Assembly: GCA_021792455.1 (NCBI GenBank)
Contig: JAJYUP010000014.1
Span: forward strand, 1 to 42,968
From: Actinomycetes bacterium
GTDB lineage: Bacteria > Actinomycetota > Thermoleophilia > Solirubrobacterales > Solirubrobacteraceae
DNA length: 42,968 bases
Direction of reading: 5' to 3'
Shown here: positions 1-7,144 of the stretch, one piece after another
Layout: every line of letters begins with the position of its first letter
Position numbering within the stretch: the stretch's first letter is position 1
Translations under genes and position numbers: made by a program
Notes under the pieces: generated by a model
The model's input: the letters and a program-made list of their open reading frames with translations, nothing else
What the model was told of the DNA's origin: nothing
Database searches by the model: none

Positions 1-170
1 CCCATTGGCGGAGATGAGGTGGAGGTGGGCGCGGTCGCGTACGCGCAGAGTCTGAGAGCGGCCCGAGGCGAGTGCGATCGCACCGAAGGCGAGCTGCGAG
101 CACAGGCAGCTGCCAAGCACGCCAAGCGCGGCTGCCTTGGCGCGAGATCCGCGGCGAGGCCGGCATCCGC

Positions 171-254
171 CCTCGACGATTCGGCTCGTCACCTCGACGA
201 CTCGGCCCGTCACCTCGACGACTCGGCCCGTCATCTCGCCGACACGGCCCGCCC
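171..254. repeat. 21-bp tandem repeat, four units
   Basis: Four head-to-tail 21-bp units with the core CTCGACGACTCGGCCCGTCA. Units two and three are identical. The first differs at two positions and the last is more diverged. The unit length is a multiple of three, so a frame crossing it stays open. Confidence 0.9.
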
Positions 255-518
255 CCTCGACACCGATGATTCTCCTCACTTGCCCCTCCCGCTGATCGGA
301 CCTCTCGCCTGCCCACGAAGGGCGCTGCTGCGCGCCGAGAGTTGAGCCCGACGAGCGAGCAGACGATCGCTTCCGTTAACGAATAGCACGCGCGGGGCGC
401 AGAGGTGACGGCGGCGCCCGGGGGTGAGACGCACGGCGTGCGCGGGGCTGGGCGCGCGGGCGTGCGCGGTGCGGCCTCTTGCGCTGAGGCGTCGATCCTG
501 TAGCCTTGATCGCCTAAC

Positions 519-545
519 AGGGTTCTCGACATTGAGGGTTCTCGA
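519..545. promoter_or_regulatory. Direct repeat upstream of the PadR gene
   Basis: The 11-mer AGGGTTCTCGA occurs at 519-529 and again at 535-545, a spacing of 16 bases. It lies just upstream of the PadR start at 561. Paired direct sites at this distance could bind a regulator, but the role is inferred only from position. There is no resemblance to the palindromes near 38.7 and 40.5 kb. Confidence 0.3.
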
Positions 546-560
546 GTCCGGAGTGGGGTG

Positions 561-1331
561 ATGGGGATGATCGAGGAGGGAGAGCGGCTTCGCCGCAGGG
601 CTCAGGGGTCGCTGCGGACAGCGGTGATCGCGGCGCTGATCGAGCAGCCTGCGCACGGCTACGACCTGACGAACCGCTTGAACCGGCGGATGGGGCCGCT
701 GATGCGCGTGGACGTGAGGCGCGTCTACGAGGCTTTGGAGCAGCTGGAGAAGGATGGGCTTGCGAGCTCGGTCCAGGAGGGTGACGAGGCGGCCGGCCAT
801 CGGCGCAGGCGCGTCTTCAGGGCGACATCGCTGGCGCGGGAGATCCATGCGGCCTGGATCGCCGAACGGGAGCCCGTCCCGCTCGTGCGCGCCGACGTCT
901 ACGCCCTGATCGCGTTCTCGAGGCCAGAGGACGCAGAGCGGCTGCTGGCGAAGCTGGATGAGTACGAGCTGGACTGCATGGAGCTTCAGGAGCAGGCGAG
1001 CATCCCCGCCCTGGAGCACGCCTCCTGGCGCAGCAGGATGATGGCGGTGACGAGGCTCGCCTCGAGCGAGCAGATCGCGGCGGAGCTGCGCTGGATCGCG
1101 CGGGTTAGGCAGGAGATCGAGGAGTACCTGGCCGAGTTGCCTGAGCAGAGCGCACCGCTCGAGGGGGGCGCGCTGCCTGGGAACCGCGCGCTGCCTGGGA
1201 ACCGCGCGCTGCCTGGGAACCGCGCCCTTCCTGGGAACCGCGCCCTGCCTGGGAACCGCGCCCTGCCTGAAGAGGCGCGGGCCACGCTGCGAAGCGCTGC
1301 AGGTGCGAGCGCACCAGGGAAGAGAGCGTGA
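561..1331 (+). CDS. PadR family transcriptional regulator
   Basis: The N-terminal 100 residues have the PadR winged-helix pattern: a helix leading into 'IAALIEQPAHGYDL', then 'RVYEALEQLEKDGL' and a wing ending in an Arg-rich turn. A Vir_C-like helical dimerisation region follows. I chose ATG 561 because GGAG (550-553) sits 7 bases upstream; GTG 558 is the alternative. The C terminus is extended by an ALPGNR hexapeptide repeat that is not part of the family fold. The stop overlaps the GTG of the next ATPase gene (GTGA), so this is the first gene of a four-gene exporter operon and probably its own regulator, as is common for PadR proteins beside ABC exporters. A second PadR leads the paralogous cassette at 38.6 kb. 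Confidence 0.88.
   Translation: MGMIEEGERLRRRAQGSLRTAVIAALIEQPAHGYDLTNRLNRRMGPLMRVDVRRVYEALEQLEKDGLASSVQEGDEAAGHRRRRVFRATSLAREIHAAWIAEREPVPLVRADVYALIAFSRPEDAERLLAKLDEYELDCMELQEQASIPALEHASWRSRMMAVTRLASSEQIAAELRWIARVRQEIEEYLAELPEQSAPLEGGALPGNRALPGNRALPGNRALPGNRALPGNRALPEEARATLRSAAGASAPGKRA
1170..1268 (+). repeat. 18-bp tandem repeat coding (ALPGNR)n
   Basis: Five full 18-bp units plus a 9-bp partial encode Ala-Leu-Pro-Gly-Asn-Arg repeats at the C-terminal end of the PadR protein. The units differ by only one or two bases, which points to recent slippage or unequal exchange. The frame is kept. Confidence 0.93.
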
Positions 1332-2050
1332 GCCTGCTGCAGCTGAGCGAGGTGACACTTGCCCTCTACGACGGGGCGAGGCGGCTGACGGTGCTCGACG
1401 GCGTGAGCTTCGAGGTGGGAGAGGGCGAGCTCGCCGGCATCTACGGCGGCCGACGGTCAGGCAAGAGCACCCTGCTTCGCGTTGCGGCGGGCCTGGAGCT
1501 GCCCGACAGCGGCACCGTCCACTTCGGTTCGACGGGCCTGACATCGATCTCTGCGAGCGCGCGCGCGAGGCTGCGCCGGCGTGGCGGCATCGCGCTCGCG
1601 GGCGATCGCTGCAGCCGGCCCGGGGTCCCCGAGCAGGTCCTGGAGCACGTCGCGCTGCCGTTGACGAACGACGGATTGACCCTGCGTGAGAGCGAAGGGC
1701 TGGCCCGCCCAGTGCTTCAGCGGCTGGGGCTGAGCGCGATCGCGCACCTGCGAGTGGAGGCGCTGTCCGCAAGCGATGCGGTGCTCGTCGAGCTCGCGCG
1801 CTCGCTGGCGCGCGAGCCGAGGCTCCTGCTCTTCGACGAGCCGGCGCTGCTGCCAAGCCCAAGCGCGCGCCGCGAGCTGCAGGGCCTGCTGCGGCAGCTG
1901 ACGCGAGATGACGGGATCGCGGTGGTGGTCGCCTCCGAGGACGTGGGCTGCCTGGCGGGGGTGGACCGCTTCCTGACGCTGAGCGGCGGCAGGCTGCGCT
2001 GCACCGACTCCCGCCGGCGGGTGATCCCCTTCCCCGCGCGGGCACGATGA
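1328..2050 (+). CDS. Degenerate ABC transporter ATP-binding protein
   Basis: A 240-residue ABC ATPase. Walker A is intact (GGRRSGKST, near residue 40) and Walker B with its Glu is present (LLLFDEP). The signature region reads LSASDAV instead of LSGGQ, and no His is seen at the H-loop position (VVVASED). It starts with GTG inside the stop of the PadR gene and its own stop overlaps the ATG of the next ATPase (ATGA), so translation is probably coupled. With the canonical ATPase next door it would form an asymmetric heterodimer with one weakened site. That is an inference. The counterpart in the second cassette (37297-38016) lacks the same signature and His. Confidence 0.85.
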   Translation: MSLLQLSEVTLALYDGARRLTVLDGVSFEVGEGELAGIYGGRRSGKSTLLRVAAGLELPDSGTVHFGSTGLTSISASARARLRRRGGIALAGDRCSRPGVPEQVLEHVALPLTNDGLTLRESEGLARPVLQRLGLSAIAHLRVEALSASDAVLVELARSLAREPRLLLFDEPALLPSPSARRELQGLLRQLTRDDGIAVVVASEDVGCLAGVDRFLTLSGGRLRCTDSRRRVIPFPARAR

Positions 2051-2913
2051 GGCGCGGCGTCGCGCCGGGCGCGCCTCGGACGGGGCGGCAAGTGCAGGCG
2101 GAGGAGCCCGACCAGAGCCCGGCGAGGCCGGGCGCGCCTCGGACGGGGCGGCAAGTGCAGGCGGAGGAGCCCGACCAGAGCCCGGCGAGGCCGGGCGCGC
2201 CTGGGTCAGGCGCGCTTGCGATGAGCGGCGTTGTGAAGCGCTACCCCGACGCGCGCCTGGGTGATGTGCCCGTGCTGGACGAGGTCTGTCTGACCGTGGA
2301 GGAGGGCGAGCTCGTTGCGATCTACGGGCCAAGCGGCTCCGGCAAGACGACGCTTCTGATGATCGCGGCAGGCCTGCTGCGCGCAGATGCGGGCGTGGTG
2401 AGCTTCGGCGGACAGGCGCTCTCAGGGATGTCAGAGCGTGAGCTAGCCCTCTACAGGCGACAGCAGCTGGGCTTCGTCTTCCAGTCCTTCCACCTGATCC
2501 CAGGGGCGAGCGCCTTGGAGAATGCGGCGACGAAGCTGCTGAGCGATGGCGCCACCCTGAGGGAGGCGTGCGAGGCGGCGAGGCCCTGGCTGCAGCGGCT
2601 GGGCCTGGGCGAGGTGGCGGACAAGCCCGGCGACAGGCTGTCGATGGGTGAGCGCCAGCGGGTCGCGATCGCCCGCGCGCTGGTGAACGAGCCCTCCCTG
2701 CTGCTCGCCGACGAGCCGACAGGCTCCCTGGATCGCGAGCGGGGCCGCCAGACGCTGGCGATGCTGAGGCAGATCGCAAGCGAGCGGGGGATCCCACTGC
2801 TGCTGGTGACCCACGACCCCGAGGTGGGGGCGTTCGCCGATCGGGTGCACACCCTGAAGGACGGGAGGCTGACGGAGGGGCTGTGCATCGACCTGGCGCC
2901 GCTGTCCCCCTGA
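2047..2913 (+). CDS. ABC transporter ATP-binding protein, LolD/MacB type
   Basis: A canonical ATPase: Walker A GPSGSGKTT, Q-loop FVFQSFHLIP, signature LSMGERQRVAIARAL, Walker B LLLADEPTGSLD and His in LLVTHD. This set is typical of the ATPases that energise FtsX/MacB-type permeases, and such a permease follows. The ATPase domain begins near MSGVVKRYP at 2221. The 58 residues before it are Pro/Gly/Arg-rich and made of a 21-residue repeat absent from the family. The ATGA overlap with the preceding gene supports initiation at 2047, but a start at 2221 is possible. Confidence 0.92.
   Translation: MRRGVAPGAPRTGRQVQAEEPDQSPARPGAPRTGRQVQAEEPDQSPARPGAPGSGALAMSGVVKRYPDARLGDVPVLDEVCLTVEEGELVAIYGPSGSGKTTLLMIAAGLLRADAGVVSFGGQALSGMSERELALYRRQQLGFVFQSFHLIPGASALENAATKLLSDGATLREACEAARPWLQRLGLGEVADKPGDRLSMGERQRVAIARALVNEPSLLLADEPTGSLDRERGRQTLAMLRQIASERGIPLLLVTHDPEVGAFADRVHTLKDGRLTEGLCIDLAPLSP
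2068..2193 (+). repeat. 63-bp tandem duplication
   Basis: Two essentially identical 63-bp units (21 codons, GAPRTGRQVQAEEPDQSPARP) followed by the beginning of a third (GAPGSGA). They form the N-terminal extension of the ATPase reading frame. The near identity at DNA level implies a recent duplication. Confidence 0.92.
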
Positions 2914-2986
2914 TGGCGGTGAAGGGCAGCGCGTGATGGCGATGAAGGGCAGCGCGTGATGGCGATGAAGGGCAGCGCGTGATGGC
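2911..2986 (+). repeat. 23-bp tandem repeat at the ATPase/permease junction
   Basis: Three 23-bp units (2911-2933, 2934-2956, 2957-2979) and a partial fourth. The first unit begins with the ATPase stop codon TGA, and each unit contains TGATGGCG. The unit is not a multiple of three, unlike the repeats inside genes. The array sits exactly between the coding regions and offers repeated TGATG stop/start overlaps. Confidence 0.92.
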
Positions 2987-3116
2987 GGGGCGTGGCGGGG
3001 TGGACGGGCGCCGCGAGGCGCCCTGGCGGTCGCTGTCGCGCCGGCGTGGCCGATCGCGCGCGGACGGGCGGCGGCGAGGCCCGGCGAAGCACCCGTTCAA
3101 CCCGAGGATCGCAGGC

Positions 3117-5783
3117 GTGCGAGTGAGCGTGCTCGCGGGCCACTACCGGGCGCGCCTGCGCAGGCAGCTCGTCGCTGAGCTCGCGGCAGGCGCTGGGATC
3201 GCGCTTGGGGTCGCGCTCGTCTTCGGCGTGCTGCTGTCGAGCTCAGGGCTGACAGGGTCCGCGCCCGCGCTGATCAGGGCGGTGAACGGCAGCGCGAACC
3301 TGCAGGTGAGCGCCTATGGAAGCGAAGGGTTCAGCGAAGCGCTCGCGAAGCGCATCGGCTCTGCGAAGGGGGTGCGCTTCGCCGCATACGTGCTGCGGGA
3401 GGATGCAGAGCTCGTCGGTGGCGGGCTCACCGGCGAGGGCACAGCACGTGGCGGTGGCGGTGAAAGGGACGGCGGCGAGGGCACAGCACGTGGCGGCGGC
3501 GGTGAAAGGCACGGCGGCGAGGGCGCAGGAGGTGGCGGCGGCGCGATCTCAGGCTCCAGGCGCAGGTCGGTTCAGCTCGTCGGCCTGAGCGCCGGCATCG
3601 TCGCGCTGCACAGGGGCGCCTCCGCTGCGAGCCTTGGCGAGGGCGAGCTGCTGCTCGGCGGTGGGATCGGGCTGCCGCAGGCGCTCGCGCACAGCCTGAA
3701 CGTGCGCGAAGGCGATCGCGTGAGGCTGCTGAGCGGCGGGTTTGCCGCGAGTGCGAGGGTTGTCGCGGTGCTCGGCGGCAACACGATCGGCGCCGCCGCC
3801 TCGGCGCCGATCGCTCTCTCCCAGCTTCCCCTCGCCCAGAGGCTCACGGGGATGAGGGGGAGGGTGAGCGAGGTTCTGATCGAGACGGAGAAGGGGCAGG
3901 GCGGGGCCGTCGCCGCGCGCCTGCGGAGGATGCTCGCAGGCAGGGAGTCGGTGCGGGGTGCGGGGGCTGAACTGCGCATCCTCGAGGCGACCGCGAAGCC
4001 CCTCGGCGAGGCGACGGCGGTGTTCGCCGCGATCGGGGCGATGGTCGGCCTGCTGTTCGCGGCGAACGCGATGCTCCTCACCCTGCCAGAGCGCAGGAGG
4101 ATGGTCGCCGAGCTGCATGCCGAGGGCTTCGACCTGGCCCAGATCGTTGCGATCCTCAGCTTCCAGGCGCTGACCCTCGGCGCGCTCGGCTCAGGCGCAG
4201 GGCTTGCGCTCGGCTACCTGCTGTCGCACACCCTCTTTGCGCAGAGCCCCGTCTATCTGTCCGCTGCCTTCCCGGTCTCGAGCGTGCAGCGGGTCAGCCT
4301 GTGGATGGTCCTGCTCGCCCTCTGCGGGGGCCTCGCAGCCGCCGCGATCGGTGCGCTTGCGCCGCTTTCGAGCCTTCGCGCGAAGGGACTGCAGGGCGCG
4401 ATGGGCGCAGGTCAGGGCGCGGAGGCACACCCGATCGGCGCCGCGCTGACGATCGTCCTCGGCGTGGTCGGGGCGCTGCTGCTCTGCCTGGTGACCGCGC
4501 TCGTCCTGATCGACCCGTCTCTCACGATCGTCGGCGGAGTGCTGCTCGCGCTTGCGGTGCCCTGCCTCGTGCCCATCCTCTTCAGCGGCGCGCTCGCCGC
4601 GGTGAAGCGTGCCGGCGCGCGCGCCCGCAGCAGCATGCTCTCGCTCGCGGCGATCGAACTGAGCGGCCGCTCGACCCGCTCGATCGCGCTGATCGGGGTC
4701 GCGGCGCTCGCGGTCTACGGCAGCGTCGCGATCGGCGGCGCCCGCAGCGACCTGAGGGAAGGCCTGGACTCTGCGGTCGTCGAATACCTCGACACCGCGC
4801 AGCTGTGGGTCGCCGCGAACGACAACTTCCTGACGATCGATCCCTTCGCCGACGACGGCGCGAGTGCGGCGATCGCGCGGCTTGCCGGCGTCTCCTCCGT
4901 GCGCCTCTACGAGGGCGGCCTGCTCGACGTGGGCAACCGCAGGGTGTGGGTGAGGGCGAGATCGCCCGCGGACAGCAGGGTGATCCAGGCAAGCCAGCTG
5001 CTGGAGGGGCGCCTGGCGGTCGCGAGCAGGAGGATCCGCGAAGGCGGCTGGGTCGCCGTCTCGAAGGGGATCGCAGCCGAACGGGGGCTGAGCGTCGGCG
5101 GCACGCTGACCCTGCCGACCCCAAGCGGGCTTGCGAGGCTGAGGGTCGCGGCGATCACGACTAACGTCGGCTGGTCGCCTGGGGCGGTGACGATGAGCCT
5201 TGCGAGCTACGACCGGTTCTGGCCTGCAGCACAGCCGACCGCGCTCGAGGTGGGCCTGAAGCGGGGGGTGAGCGTCGCGACGGCGAGCTCTGAGGTGAGA
5301 GCGGCGCTCGCGGGCAGGCCCGGCCTGCGCGTGCAGAGCGCGAGTCAGCGGGAGGCGATCTTCGAGCGCAGCGCCCAGGAAGGGCTGAGGAGCCTTGGCG
5401 AGATCTCGACGCTGCTTCTGATCACCGCCGCCCTCGCCGTGGCGGCGGTGCTGAGCGCCTCGATCTGGCAGCGCAGGGCGCGCCTGGCATCGCTGAAGGC
5501 GCAGGGGTTCGACGAGCTGCAGCTGTGGCGGGCGGTGATCCTCGAGAGCGTGCTCGCGATCGCCGTCGGCTGCCTCGACGGCGCGGCGCTCGGCCTCTAC
5601 GGTCACCGCCTCGCAAGCCGCTGGCTTTCGCTGAGCACAGGGTTCCCAGCGCCGTTCTCTGGGCGGATTCCGACTATCCTGATTGCGCTGGCGATCGTCG
5701 CCGGCACAACGGTCCTGTTCGTAGGCGCGCTCGGCTTCCAGTCCGCGCGCGTTCCTCCAAGCCTCGCATTCCAAGACCAGTGA
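3117..5783 (+). CDS. ABC transporter permease, FtsX/MacB-like, about 10 TM
   Basis: A large permease with one N-terminal membrane helix, a long extracytoplasmic domain, a central block of hydrophobic helices, a second soluble domain and three C-terminal helices. This is the duplicated FtsX layout of LolCE-like exporters. Two coupling-helix-like motifs are visible: 'RRRMVAELHAEGFDLAQIV' and 'ARLASLKAQGFDELQLW'. The frame opens at GTG 2979 inside a repeat. I prefer GTG 3117, with GAGG nine bases upstream, because the homologue at 33936-36509 starts at the equivalent point (HYRARLRRQ against LYRRRLRAH). A Gly-rich 14-residue repeat interrupts the first extracytoplasmic domain. The substrate is unknown. 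The likely ATPases are the two genes upstream. Confidence 0.87.
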   Translation: MRVSVLAGHYRARLRRQLVAELAAGAGIALGVALVFGVLLSSSGLTGSAPALIRAVNGSANLQVSAYGSEGFSEALAKRIGSAKGVRFAAYVLREDAELVGGGLTGEGTARGGGGERDGGEGTARGGGGERHGGEGAGGGGGAISGSRRRSVQLVGLSAGIVALHRGASAASLGEGELLLGGGIGLPQALAHSLNVREGDRVRLLSGGFAASARVVAVLGGNTIGAAASAPIALSQLPLAQRLTGMRGRVSEVLIETEKGQGGAVAARLRRMLAGRESVRGAGAELRILEATAKPLGEATAVFAAIGAMVGLLFAANAMLLTLPERRRMVAELHAEGFDLAQIVAILSFQALTLGALGSGAGLALGYLLSHTLFAQSPVYLSAAFPVSSVQRVSLWMVLLALCGGLAAAAIGALAPLSSLRAKGLQGAMGAGQGAEAHPIGAALTIVLGVVGALLLCLVTALVLIDPSLTIVGGVLLALAVPCLVPILFSGALAAVKRAGARARSSMLSLAAIELSGRSTRSIALIGVAALAVYGSVAIGGARSDLREGLDSAVVEYLDTAQLWVAANDNFLTIDPFADDGASAAIARLAGVSSVRLYEGGLLDVGNRRVWVRARSPADSRVIQASQLLEGRLAVASRRIREGGWVAVSKGIAAERGLSVGGTLTLPTPSGLARLRVAAITTNVGWSPGAVTMSLASYDRFWPAAQPTALEVGLKRGVSVATASSEVRAALAGRPGLRVQSASQREAIFERSAQEGLRSLGEISTLLLITAALAVAAVLSASIWQRRARLASLKAQGFDELQLWRAVILESVLAIAVGCLDGAALGLYGHRLASRWLSLSTGFPAPFSGRIPTILIALAIVAGTTVLFVGALGFQSARVPPSLAFQDQ
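3432..3545 (+). repeat. 42-bp tandem repeat coding Gly-rich insert
   Basis: Two full 42-bp units (GEGTARGGGGER D/H G) and a shortened third make a Gly/Glu/Arg-rich insert in the first extracytoplasmic domain of the permease. The paralogous permease lacks an equivalent insert, so it is probably a flexible loop added by repeat expansion. Confidence 0.9.
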
Positions 5784-5799
5784 AAAGCGTGGGTCCGCC

Positions 5800-6972
5800 G
5801 TGATCAGCGTGAAGGCGCACGATGAGCGTGAAGCCGGTCGCAGCGACCGCGCATCCCCGCCGGCGATGAGGGAGCGCCGCCCCCTGCCTGCCGCCGCTCG
5901 AAAGCAGGAGGCGCTCAGCTTCCTCGCCGCGGCGCCCCGCTACTGGCTCTGCGTCTACCCGATGCTGCGGGCGCAGATCGAAGCTCAGCGCCGGCGCGCG
6001 TGCGCGATCCCCTCTGAGGGCCTGCGGCGAAGCGCGCTCCAGGTCCTGGTCGGCAAGCGGGGCAACATCGACGGCGCCGCGGCGTTCGCCGCCTTCGTGC
6101 CTGCAGAGGAGCGGGCGAGCGTGCTGCGCGCCCAGTTCTTCTTCCAGTCGATCTACGACTACCTCGACACGCTCGCGGAGCTGCCGCACAGCCGCCCTGT
6201 GGAGAACTCGCGCCGCCTGCACTCCGCCCTCTGCGCCGCTCTGGACCCCGACGCCCAGGTGAGCGACTTCTACGCGCTGCATCCGCAGCGCGACGACGGC
6301 GGCTACCTGGAAGGCAGCGTGAGGCGCTGCCAGCAGGCGCTTGCAAGCCTGCCCAGCTGCGGGGCGGTGATCGATCTCTTGGGCAGGCTTGGGGCGCTGA
6401 TCGTCGACTACCAGAGCCTGAACGTGAGCGACGATCCCTGCGTGCGCGCGCAGTTCGCCTCCTGGGCGGCGCGCAACACGCCGTCAGGCTCAGGGCTCTC
6501 CTGGTGGGAGACGGCTGCCTCCGCAGGCTCCTCGCTCGGCGTCTTCGCCCTGATCGCGATCGCCGGCAAGCCCCGCGCAGGCGAGCAGGAGGCGGAGGCG
6601 GTCGCGCAGCTGTACTTCCCGTGGATCGGCGCCCTGCACTCGCTGCTGGACAGCCTGATCGACGCGGAGCGGGATGCGATCAGCGGCGAGGATTCGCTCA
6701 TCATCAACTATGGGGATGAGGCGGAGGCCGCGGAGCGCCTCCGCCTGTTGGCGGCGCAGTCGCGCTCTCTGGCCGCGCAGCTGCCCGATCCGGGCAGCCA
6801 TCTCGCCGTGCTTGCGAGCATGGCGGCCCTATACCTCGCCGAGCCCCCGGCGATGAGCGCTGAGGCCAGGCGAAGCCGCGCTGCGGTGCTCGAGGCGCTC
6901 GGCCCCCTGACGGGCCCCGCGCTCGCGGTGATGCGCGTCAGGCGCGCCTGCCTTGGCCGCGGCGGGGGCTGA
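5800..6972 (+). CDS. DUF2600 family protein (YtpB/tetraprenyl-beta-curcumene synthase-like)
   Basis: About 390 residues, all-alpha and Asp-rich. Recognisable DUF2600 features are SIYDYLDTLAEL near residue 120, LSWWETAASAGSSLGVFAL near 230, and YFPWIGALHSLLDSLIDAERD followed by GEDSLIINYGD near 270-305. The characterised member, Bacillus YtpB, cyclises C35 prenyl diphosphate to tetraprenyl-beta-curcumene. The Asp clusters here would be the metal/diphosphate sites, but product and substrate cannot be read from the sequence. It starts with GTG 5800, only 16 bases after the permease stop, so it is probably in the same operon. In-frame ATG 5866 is an alternative start. An exporter of the LolCE type next to an isoprenoid enzyme suggests a membrane lipid role; this is an inference. 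Confidence 0.8.
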   Translation: MISVKAHDEREAGRSDRASPPAMRERRPLPAAARKQEALSFLAAAPRYWLCVYPMLRAQIEAQRRRACAIPSEGLRRSALQVLVGKRGNIDGAAAFAAFVPAEERASVLRAQFFFQSIYDYLDTLAELPHSRPVENSRRLHSALCAALDPDAQVSDFYALHPQRDDGGYLEGSVRRCQQALASLPSCGAVIDLLGRLGALIVDYQSLNVSDDPCVRAQFASWAARNTPSGSGLSWWETAASAGSSLGVFALIAIAGKPRAGEQEAEAVAQLYFPWIGALHSLLDSLIDAERDAISGEDSLIINYGDEAEAAERLRLLAAQSRSLAAQLPDPGSHLAVLASMAALYLAEPPAMSAEARRSRAAVLEALGPLTGPALAVMRVRRACLGRGGG

Positions 6973-6984
6973 GCGGGCCGCGAT

Positions 6985-7016
6985 AGTGCGGTAGCGGACT
7001 ATTGCGGTTCCGCACT
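6985..7016. promoter_or_regulatory. Inverted repeat between DUF2600 and NHL-protein genes
   Basis: Perfect 7-bp arms AGTGCGG and CCGCACT are separated by 18 bases. The element lies 13 bases after the DUF2600 stop and about 130 bases before the next start. It may act as a weak terminator or as an operator. No T-run follows it. Confidence 0.35.
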
Positions 7017-7144
7017 TGCGCGCATGCCCCCCGTGCCTCTAGGTTGCCCTGCACACCCGACGAGGGCGCGCCCGCACAGCGCGGTCGCCCTCGCGCAGGC
7101 CAAGCAGACGAGATGGAGTCCGAGGCTCGATGAGGAGGAGAGGC

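Larger units (their letters stand above)
1..557. other. Region before the first clear gene
   Basis: No convincing gene is visible. A plus-strand reading frame at 19-345 (GTG start) would give about 108 residues, including a repeated DDSARHL unit, but it has no recognisable domain and no clear ribosome binding site. It could be the tail of something upstream or simply an open frame in GC-rich DNA. The stretch carries the 21-bp tandem repeat listed separately, then about 200 bases leading to the PadR gene. Confidence 0.4.

Noticed and set aside
171-254. CRISPR array
   Set aside because: This and the other arrays are contiguous tandem repeats without spacers, and no cas genes are present.
276-2045. 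Minus-strand open frame of 589 codons
   Set aside because: Arg/Pro/Ala-rich antisense of the PadR and ATPase genes, no domain; an artefact of high GC.
4191-5774. Minus-strand open frame of 527 codons
   Set aside because: Antisense shadow of the first permease.
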